From: Betaproteobacteria bacterium
GTDB lineage: Bacteria; Pseudomonadota; Gammaproteobacteria; Burkholderiales; Rhodocyclaceae
Reading direction: 5' to 3'
DNA length: 32,365 bases
Assembly (NCBI GenBank): GCA_009776435.1
Contig: WRNU01000007.1
Location: 1 to 32,365, forward strand
The position numbers and the translations under genes were made by a program. The notes below the pieces were generated by a model. That model searched no databases, was not told the origin of the DNA, and worked only from the letters and a program-made list of their open reading frames with translations. Shown here piece by piece: positions 25,535 to 32,365 of this stretch. How positions within the stretch are numbered: position 1 is the first letter of the stretch; every line of letters begins with the position of its first letter.

Positions 25535-27037
25535 ATGATCGACGAACAACACTTCCACATCCAGCTTGACGTCCAGATGATCCGGGGGATGCCGCCGTCG
25601 CAGCCGCTTCAGGTTTGTTTCGACTCCTCTGGCGGCACGATTGGCCGTGCCGCGACCAACGCGCTGGTACTCAACGACTCCGATCGCACGGTTTCGCGCG
25701 TGCACGCACAGGTGGTGTGCCGCGAGGGGCGCTACTACATCATCGACCGCGGCAGCAATCCACTACAGTGCAATGGCCGTACGCTCGGCGCGGGCAACGA
25801 GTCGCCCCTCAGCGATGGCGACCAATTGACGATCGGCAGCTACGAACTGGTCGTTCGGGCGCTGGCCGACACGACAGCCTCATCCGCCGCAGGCAGCTCC
25901 GCGCGATCGGCCTCAACCGTTGCCAACGGCCTTTACGATCCTTTTTCCAATCTGCTGGCCGGGCTCGGAACGCCACCGGCAGCGTCCGCTGCGCCTGAAT
26001 CCGTGGCTTTACCCGAAAGCATGGCGCCCCCTCCTCTTGACGATCTGCTCGCCCCCCCGCCCACACCCGCTACGCCGCTCGGTCTCGACCCACAGCCGTC
26101 AAGAAACCCAGGCGCGTTGGACGATTTCTGCGACATCATCGCGCCTGCCGCCCAAAACACGCCTAGCATCGACAGCCTGTTCAGCAACGGATTGGGAGAC
26201 GATTCGCTTGCGCTCTCGCCGCTGGCCGCTCTCATGGGAGGTACTGCGCCTCTCGCGAGAGCGTCCAACAGTGATCATCTGCCCGTCGGGCAGTTCGCCT
26301 TCGTACCGCCGGTCGCCATCGACACCGCGCCTGCCGCCGCCCCACCCGCGCCCATTCCGCCAACACCTCCTGCCGTGGCGCAAGCCACTCCTCCTCCCAC
26401 AGTCACCACGCCGCGTGCGGACAACGATGTCCTGCTGGCCGCCCTTCTGCGCGGTCTGCGCGAACTGCGCAATCCGCCCGAAGCACTGACACCAGGGTTG
26501 ATGGAGCGTATCGGCACGCTGCTGCACGACGCCGTTCAGGGCACGCTGCAACTGCTGCTCACACGCCTGGAACTCAAGCGCGAACTGCGTGCTGAAGTCA
26601 CCATGATCGCCTCGCAGGCCAACAATCCGCTCAAGTTTTCACCCACCGTCGAAGTCGCGCTAGCCCACCTGCTCGGCCCCGGCATGCGCGGCTTCATGCC
26701 AGCCGGCGAATCCGTGCGCGACGCCTTCAACGACTTGCGTGCGCATCAATTCGGCATCATGGTCGGTATACGTGCCGCGCTGGCGCAGTTGATCGCACGC
26801 TTCACACCCGACGAACTGAAAAAGAAAATCGTCGCCAAATCGGCGCTCGACAGCCTTTTCGTCGCCCGTCGCAAGGCCAAACTGTGGGACCAGTTCGTGC
26901 AGATCTATGCCGAGATCGCCGCCGAGGCCGAAGATGACTTCCACAGCGTCTTCGGCAAGGCTTTCACGCAAGCCTACGAAGAGCAGATGGCGCGGATCAA
27001 GCCTAAAAACAGCGGTCGACCGCTTGCTATGTCATGA
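25535..27037 (+). CDS. T6SS-associated FHA-domain protein (TagH/Fha/ImpI type)
   Basis: FHA motif GGTIGRAATNALVLNDSDRTVSRVHAQVVCREGRYYIIDRGSNP; C-terminal T6SS-FHA region PLKFSPTVEVALAHLLGPGMRGFMPAGESVRDAFNDLRAHQFGIMVGIRAAL. Confidence 0.94.
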   Translation: MIDEQHFHIQLDVQMIRGMPPSQPLQVCFDSSGGTIGRAATNALVLNDSDRTVSRVHAQVVCREGRYYIIDRGSNPLQCNGRTLGAGNESPLSDGDQLTIGSYELVVRALADTTASSAAGSSARSASTVANGLYDPFSNLLAGLGTPPAASAAPESVALPESMAPPPLDDLLAPPPTPATPLGLDPQPSRNPGALDDFCDIIAPAAQNTPSIDSLFSNGLGDDSLALSPLAALMGGTAPLARASNSDHLPVGQFAFVPPVAIDTAPAAAPPAPIPPTPPAVAQATPPPTVTTPRADNDVLLAALLRGLRELRNPPEALTPGLMERIGTLLHDAVQGTLQLLLTRLELKRELRAEVTMIASQANNPLKFSPTVEVALAHLLGPGMRGFMPAGESVRDAFNDLRAHQFGIMVGIRAALAQLIARFTPDELKKKIVAKSALDSLFVARRKAKLWDQFVQIYAEIAAEAEDDFHSVFGKAFTQAYEEQMARIKPKNSGRPLAMS

Positions 27038-27127
27038 GAACCCGCTTGAGCATTCACTCTCCGAATCTCGATTACCCTTACCGCCCGGATGAGAATGCTT
27101 CGCATCAGGATAAGAGATAAGACGCGC

Positions 27128-27910
27128 ATGGAAGTCGAAATCGTCAGCTTCACCTGCCAGGGCAACCGCAACTGCAACGAAGATGTCCTGGGCCAGTGGA
27201 ACGATGGCCGCTTCGTGGCCTGCCTGGTGGCCGACGGTGCGGGCGGCCACGGCGGCGGCGGTGTGGCCGCCGCCATTGCACGCAGCAGCGTACTCGGCGG
27301 CTTTGCCACATCGCCGGGGCTGGACGCCGACAACCTGCGCCGCCTGCTCAAACAAGCCAACCTGGATGTGGTTGCGCGCCAGGCCGAAGGTGGCCGACTC
27401 GTGGCCATGCACTCGACCATCGTGCTGGCCGCGCTCGATCTGTACGAAAATGAATTTGCCTGGGCGCACGTCGGCGACAGCCGTGCCTACCTGTTTCGCG
27501 GCGGCGCGCTGGCCCGCCGCACCACCGACCACAGCGTAGTGCAGCAGATGGTCAACGGCGGCCTGCTCGACGAAGAAACCGCACGGTTGCATCCACAACA
27601 CAGCGTACTCATGTCGGCACTTGGCTTACGGAACGAACACGAGCTCAACATCACCGTGTCCGAGTGCGTATCACTGCAAGAAGGCGATGCGCTGTTGCTG
27701 TGCAGCGACGGCGTGTGGGGATCCCTGGGCGATGCCTGCCTGCTGCAAACGTTGCAATCCTCCAACAACCCGAAACAGTGGATCGAACAAATCGACGCCC
27801 AGGTGCGCGCCTGCACCAAATCCGATCAGGACAACTACACCGCCATAGCCCTATGGGTACGCCCGGAACACATGAAAGAGCAGGAAGAAGTTACGCGGCT
27901 ACAGTCATAA
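27128..27910 (+). CDS. PP2C-family Ser/Thr phosphatase (PppA/Stp1-like)
   Basis: MEVEIVSFTCQGNRNCNEDVLGQ...LVADGAGGHGGGGVAA...WAHVGDSRAYLFRGGALARRTTDHSVVQQMV...LLLCSDGVWG; start refined to 27128. Confidence 0.94.
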   Translation: MEVEIVSFTCQGNRNCNEDVLGQWNDGRFVACLVADGAGGHGGGGVAAAIARSSVLGGFATSPGLDADNLRRLLKQANLDVVARQAEGGRLVAMHSTIVLAALDLYENEFAWAHVGDSRAYLFRGGALARRTTDHSVVQQMVNGGLLDEETARLHPQHSVLMSALGLRNEHELNITVSECVSLQEGDALLLCSDGVWGSLGDACLLQTLQSSNNPKQWIEQIDAQVRACTKSDQDNYTAIALWVRPEHMKEQEEVTRLQS

Positions 27911-28037
27911 GCGGTTGCGACAGGTGCAGCCCGGCAAACCAGCGGTAAGCGGTACGCAGCAGGTCGTATTCGATGTGCGGCGCCGATTGCCGTTCGGCGC
28001 AGATGAAAAACAGCGCCTGGGGCATCGCCTGCAGCAG
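27900..28037 (-). pseudogene. Remnant of an IS5-family-like transposase N-terminal region
   Basis: Minus-strand frame reads LLQAMPQALFFICAERQSAPHIEYDLLRTAYRWFAGLHLSQPLMTVAA*, resembling IS5-type 'LLLQALYSIRSERQLMEQLDYNLLFRWFVGLS'; bounded by in-frame stops. Confidence 0.7.
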
Positions 28038-28155
28038 TCATTTCGGGGAACTGCCTGGCCCTCTCATACGACATACAACATAAGGCGTATTTACTCCCTT
28101 TTCGCGCGACAGCACTATATCGGGAACTTGTACTCCCTTATCCCGGAAGAGACAT

Positions 28156-30822
28156 ATGAATCGACTACTGCTCGCGCACACCACTCTCGGAGAAGCCTGG
28201 CGGGCGTTCCGCCTGCAAGGTAGTGAAGAGCTTTCCGGTTTGTACGAATTCCGCCTCGAACTCAAATCAGATGACCCCGGCATCGACATACAGTCCAGGA
28301 TCGGGGAGGTATGCGCAGTAGAGTGCAAAGCCGATTCCTCCCTTACCCGCTACTTCTCCGGGCACGTCATCGGCGCGGCGGCCAGGGGCGAGTCGAGCGG
28401 ACATTGGCTCTACGAACTGCGGATTGCGCCAAAGCTGTGGTTCGCCTCGCGGCGCGCCGATTTCAGGATATTCCAAGACCAGACAGTGCAGGCCATTGCC
28501 GACCAGATTTTGCAGCAAAACGCCATCAGCTACAAATGGTGCCTGCAAAACAGCTACAAGACCTGGGAATACGTCGTCCAGTACGGCGAGACCGACCTCG
28601 CGTTCCTCCTGCGGCTATTCGGGCACGAAGGCATCTATTTCTGGTTCGAGCATGGCAAGGACGGCGAGACACTGATTCTTGGGGATCATTTCAGCGCCCA
28701 TGAACCATTTGCCGGTTACGAGACCCTCCCTTACTACCCGCCAAGCGTCTCGCATCTCGATGAAGACCACTTCAACGCCTGGCACGCCAGCCGCACCGCC
28801 GAACCGGGCATATTCACGCACACCAATTACGATTTCATGTCCCCCTCCATGGATCTCACGACAGCATCCGCCGACTCGCGCGGTTGCCTCAAAAATCACG
28901 AGATATTCGCCTACCCCGGAACCTATACCAGGTTGGAACCGGAGCACGGACAGAAATACGCTATGGCACGGCTCCAGGGGTTGCAAACCGGGCAGAACGT
29001 CATCGTGCTCGAAGGGCCGGTACGCGGCGCTGTCCCCGGTTGCTGCTTTTCGCTCGAGAAGCACCCTGTACAGAGCCTGAACCGCAAATTCCTCATCACC
29101 CAAGCCGAATACCGTGTCCAGAGCAACGACGAGAAAGGAGCCACTTTTTACGCCAAAGTGTCGGCAATGCCTGACGACCAGCAATACCGCGCCTCTCGGG
29201 AAAGCTTCGAGATGCCACGCGCGCATGGTCCGGACACTGCCGTGGTCGTCGGTCCGAAGGGTGATGAAATACACACCGATAAACATGGCCGCGTGAAAGT
29301 TCACTTCCATTGGGATCGCTACGGCGAAAGAGACGGAAACGACTCCTGCTGGATTCGGGTTGCGCACCAGTGGGCGGGAAAGAATTTCGGCAGCATCCAC
29401 ATCCCGCGTATCGGCCAGGAAGTGATCGTCGATTACGAACACGGCAACCCGGAACGCCCGATCATCACCGGCCGCGTCTATAACGCCGAACAGATGCCCC
29501 CGTGGGATCTGCCAGCGAACAAAACCCAATCGGGCATCCTGACCCGCACCTCCCCCGAGGGTACGCCCAGCAACTTCAACGAGCTGCGCTTCGAGGACGC
29601 CAAAGGCAAGGAAAATGTCTGGCTGCACGCCGAGCGCAACCAGGACATCAAAGTCAAGGTCGATGAAACGCATTGGGTCGGGAATAGTCGTAAAAAGATC
29701 ATCGGCGAAAGCATGAAGGAGGGCGACAAAAACGCCGGAAACGAAGAGACGACCATTTTCGGAAGCCGCATCGAAACCGTCCACAAGGATGAAACGATCA
29801 CCGTTATAGAAAACCGCACCGAGACCGTCCACAAGGATGAAACGATCACCGTTATAGGAAACCGCTCTGAGACCGTCGATAAGGATGAAACGATCACCGT
29901 TATAGGAAACCGCACTGAGACCGTCAAAGGTAGTGAAAGCACCACGATTCATGGACATGGCCGGTACCAGCACGTCAAGTGCATTGAAGTCAACACAACG
30001 GGCGGGTGCAAGATAGACTTCGTCGGTGGGGTCAATCTCGACAACGTGGGTGGCGCTCGCCTAAGCGGTATTGGAGGAGCGTGGGTAAACGGTATTGGAG
30101 GGTACTACATCCTCTACGTCGGGATGGGAATGACAACTGTTGTTGCCAAAAACCAAACTACCGAGGTTAAGGGGGATAGGACTATTGGAGTTGACAAAAA
30201 CCAAACCACCACGGTCAAAGAGAAAACGACGCTCAATACCAAAGACTATATAGTTTTTGCTGACGGAGGAGTAGAACTTTTTGGAAAAAAGACGATAAAA
30301 CTCCGCGCACTAGATAAGCTTGAGATTTCCTGCGGTGATTCAAGTATTGTAATGACTTCCTCCGGTATTGCTCTGAAAAGCAACAAAATCAATCTATGCG
30401 GCGGCACTGGAGGCGTCAACCTTGATGGTGGCCCCCTCGTCAGGTTAAACACCGGAGACGCCAAGCCTATAAAGGGCGTATCCCCTCTGAATAAACCGAA
30501 GCCCCCCAAGAGTTCGCCGCCCAAGAAGGATAAGGATCCGCCGAATTTAAAGGGTCCCTTAGGCAAGGCGATGGGCATTGCAGGTGCAGCAATGGGCGCT
30601 GCAGGTATGGCAATGGGGTTTTTAAACAAAGCAACAGAGGTGGTAAACACGGTAACAGCGGTAACAGAGGCAATCAAAGGAGGCCCGGCGGGAGGGTTAT
30701 CGTCCGCTTCCGACTCTTCTTCGGGCAGCCCGGCGACAGCAGGCAGTGCCTCGCCGTTGAATAATCCGGCCGTACAGGCGATTGCTTCTCTGGCCCCAAC
30801 CTTGGCGGGGGTTTTCGCATGA
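28156..30822 (+). CDS. vgrG: VgrG (TssI) spike protein with extended C-terminus
   Basis: N-term LGEAWRAFRLQGSEELSGLYEFRLELKSDD; gp27/gp5 region (HTDKHGRVKVHFHWDRYGERDGNDSCWIRVAHQWAGKNFGSIHIPRIGQEVIVDYEHGNPERPIITGRVYN); ENVWLHAERNQDIKVKVDE; beta-helical repeats. Confidence 0.97.
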   Translation: MNRLLLAHTTLGEAWRAFRLQGSEELSGLYEFRLELKSDDPGIDIQSRIGEVCAVECKADSSLTRYFSGHVIGAAARGESSGHWLYELRIAPKLWFASRRADFRIFQDQTVQAIADQILQQNAISYKWCLQNSYKTWEYVVQYGETDLAFLLRLFGHEGIYFWFEHGKDGETLILGDHFSAHEPFAGYETLPYYPPSVSHLDEDHFNAWHASRTAEPGIFTHTNYDFMSPSMDLTTASADSRGCLKNHEIFAYPGTYTRLEPEHGQKYAMARLQGLQTGQNVIVLEGPVRGAVPGCCFSLEKHPVQSLNRKFLITQAEYRVQSNDEKGATFYAKVSAMPDDQQYRASRESFEMPRAHGPDTAVVVGPKGDEIHTDKHGRVKVHFHWDRYGERDGNDSCWIRVAHQWAGKNFGSIHIPRIGQEVIVDYEHGNPERPIITGRVYNAEQMPPWDLPANKTQSGILTRTSPEGTPSNFNELRFEDAKGKENVWLHAERNQDIKVKVDETHWVGNSRKKIIGESMKEGDKNAGNEETTIFGSRIETVHKDETITVIENRTETVHKDETITVIGNRSETVDKDETITVIGNRTETVKGSESTTIHGHGRYQHVKCIEVNTTGGCKIDFVGGVNLDNVGGARLSGIGGAWVNGIGGYYILYVGMGMTTVVAKNQTTEVKGDRTIGVDKNQTTTVKEKTTLNTKDYIVFADGGVELFGKKTIKLRALDKLEISCGDSSIVMTSSGIALKSNKINLCGGTGGVNLDGGPLVRLNTGDAKPIKGVSPLNKPKPPKSSPPKKDKDPPNLKGPLGKAMGIAGAAMGAAGMAMGFLNKATEVVNTVTAVTEAIKGGPAGGLSSASDSSSGSPATAGSASPLNNPAVQAIASLAPTLAGVFA
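29770..29937 (+). repeat. 48-bp tandem repeat (about 3.3 copies) within vgrG, 16-aa unit TETVHKDETITVIGNR
   Basis: 29770-29817, 29818-29865 and 29866-29913 near-identical, then a partial copy (actgagaccgtcaaagg...). Confidence 0.9.
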
Positions 30823-31322
30823 AAACATTGAGAGAAAGCGGCTGGGATGTGGTCTATGGGCCGGCGGGCAGTGGAAATATCATCAATCGACCGGACAAAA
30901 CCATTACGATCGACAGTAACAGTCAGGACAATCCAGGTGAAGTCGTTCGATTGCTGGCCTACGAACGGGGACATGTCCAGTATTTCACTGCGCTGGATGT
31001 CTCTTCAAAAACAGCTTATTTGAATGCCATTTTCAGGAACGAAGGAGCAGTCATTATGAAAAATATCCAGATCCAACGGGAAATCATGGCAAATGGCGGT
31101 CCGGATATAGGATTGCCGGGTCATCCGGACAACCATGCCGCGTATAACGCAGTTTATGATCAATATCTCGAAGATGGCAACATGGCGGTCGCCTGCCTTG
31201 CCATCGGGGATATTTTCGCGAAAGATGAAAGCCCCCCAATTTATCCGAATCAAACCTATGAAGATTGCTTCAGCCGCTATTATGATGAATATTATAATGA
31301 TGAACATTGTGATGAGCATTGA
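30819..31322 (+). CDS. Putative VgrG-linked effector; metallopeptidase-like with degenerate HExxH (YERGH)
   Basis: ATGA overlap with the vgrG stop. Block 'EVVRLLAYERGHVQYFTALD...NEGAVIMKNIQIQREIMANGGPDIGLPGHPDNHAAYNAVYDQYLEDGNMAVACLAIGDIF' resembles C-terminal toxin domains carrying LAHExGH...EGxAxxxN...GGPDIG. Confidence 0.55.
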   Translation: MKTLRESGWDVVYGPAGSGNIINRPDKTITIDSNSQDNPGEVVRLLAYERGHVQYFTALDVSSKTAYLNAIFRNEGAVIMKNIQIQREIMANGGPDIGLPGHPDNHAAYNAVYDQYLEDGNMAVACLAIGDIFAKDESPPIYPNQTYEDCFSRYYDEYYNDEHCDEH

Positions 31323-31373
31323 CAACCAGCTTCAAATACAAAGCTTACGGGACAACTCATTACGGACTCCAAG

Positions 31374-31811
31374 ATGAAACTCGAAGAACTCGTACAAAAT
31401 CTGGATGCTGCCAATCCCTGGTCGACAGAAAAAGTCGAATCCATTTTTTGTACAAAACTTGCCCTGAGTCGTTCAAATGACTCGTTTGCAGTTTATACAG
31501 CGGGCCCGTTTTTATACGAGGAAGGATTGGTTATTGAAGAAACGCATCTTCGCCTCAAAATACCCACAAATGAAATGATCCGACTCATCCTCAATCTTGA
31601 GGACGACACGAGTTTTTTTACGCTCAATAGAATCGAAAAAAACTGGCCCGATGTTCAGCTCGATTCATCGACCTTCCCTCGTGGTCAATCGTGGGATGAA
31701 AAAAGACATTACCGGGTAGAGCGGCCCTGGGGACAAATCTCCTTCGGTTTCAAGGAACACCGCCCAAACTGTCTGGCCAGCATCACTTTCATACCCAAGA
31801 CATGGCCATGA
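31374..31811 (+). CDS. Candidate cognate immunity protein (145 aa, no signal peptide evident)
   Basis: Small AT-rich ORF directly downstream of the putative effector and upstream of an RHS gene; ends ...RPWGQISFGFKEHRPNCLASITFIPKTWP. Confidence 0.45.
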   Translation: MKLEELVQNLDAANPWSTEKVESIFCTKLALSRSNDSFAVYTAGPFLYEEGLVIEETHLRLKIPTNEMIRLILNLEDDTSFFTLNRIEKNWPDVQLDSSTFPRGQSWDEKRHYRVERPWGQISFGFKEHRPNCLASITFIPKTWP

Positions 31812-31835
31812 TTTCATGACACAGGAACGATTCTG

Positions 31836-32365
31836 ATGCCCGGTAATTTTGCCGCCCGCCTGGGCGATCCTTTTGCAGGGACCAATATCACGATGGGGTC
31901 AATGACGATACTCATCGGCTTTGGCGGTGCCTCCGCTCCCACACATGATCCATGTGTGAAGGCAAATCCCTGCAAGTGCGGCAATACCGGCCAGAAAGGC
32001 AGCCCGGTTCTCCCCCTGCTCGGCGCAAAGGTGCTGGTCGATGAAACCGACTTTGCGCTGCCCTGTGCCGCCCTGCCCCTCATCTGGTCGCGCACCTACT
32101 CGAGCTACGTCAATGCCGAGCGCGGCGGCGCCTGCGGCCTGCTCGGCTACGGCTGGTACCTGTCTTCCTGCGACATGCGAATCGAGCTGCAATCCGGTCG
32201 CCCCGTATTCTTCGACGACACAGGCCGCATGATCACCTTCATGGAACCCCTGCCGCCGGGCGGGATCCTGTACAGCCCGAACGAAGACCTCTGGCTGCTG
32301 CGCGGGGGAGAAGGCGCGCCCGTGCCCTGGCGCGCGGAAGGGCCGGCCTTCGCCCACGTCCCACC
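31836..32365 (+). CDS. RHS-family protein with PAAR-like N-terminus, 5' part only (runs off the window)
   Basis: Open frame from ATG 31836 to the window end (not in the ORF track): MPGNFAARLGDPFAGTNITMGSMTILIGFGGASAPTHDPCVKANPCKCGNTGQKGSPVLPLLGAKVLVDETDFALPCAALPLIWSRTYSSYVNAERGGACGLLGYGWYLSS, with RHS/DUF6531-like 'DFALP..LPLIWSRTYSS...GLLGYGW'. Confidence 0.88.
   Translation, partial: MPGNFAARLGDPFAGTNITMGSMTILIGFGGASAPTHDPCVKANPCKCGNTGQKGSPVLPLLGAKVLVDETDFALPCAALPLIWSRTYSSYVNAERGGACGLLGYGWYLSSCDMRIELQSGRPVFFDDTGRMITFMEPLPPGGILYSPNEDLWLLRGGEGAPVPWRAEGPAFAHVP

Noticed and set aside
29770-29937. Possible CRISPR-like repeat array
   Set aside because: Repeats are contiguous with no spacers and in frame within vgrG.
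28615-29973. 452-aa minus-strand ORF opposite vgrG
   Set aside because: Antisense shadow; its repeated 'SYNGDRFILVDGL' units are just the reverse reading of the vgrG 48-bp tandem repeat.

Overview
The window looks proteobacterial and falls into four blocks. (A) 1-2.7 kb is an accessory stretch: a perfect inverted repeat, a small AT-rich gene resembling the BPSL0067/NlpC-P60-like family but apparently without its catalytic residues, and an IS630-family element with a nested MITE-like hairpin. (B) 2.7-9.9 kb (minus strand) is a three-gene operon of a TPR-CHAT (caspase-like) protein with a signal peptide, a TpsB (FhaC/ShlB) transporter and a TpsA exoprotein. (C) 10.3-27.9 kb (plus strand) is a long, tightly overlapping T6SS operon: tssK, tssL(OmpA), tssM, tagF, a PpkA-like kinase with a DUF4384-like C-terminus, an MltA/3D-domain lipoprotein, a divergent Hcp-like protein, tagJ, tssE, tssF, tssG, an FHA protein and a PP2C phosphatase. 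tssA, tssB, tssC, tssH/clpV and tssJ are not in the window. (D) 28.1 kb to the end is an effector island behind an IS5-like transposase remnant: vgrG, a small translationally coupled putative effector whose HExxH-like motif has become YExxH, a candidate immunity gene, and the 5' end of an RHS/PAAR-like gene that runs off the window. The best leads are the sheath-less T6SS operon with its divergent Hcp-like gene, the CHAT-TPS operon, and the degenerate metallopeptidase-like VgrG cargo. All family assignments come from reading motifs by eye; no database search was run.
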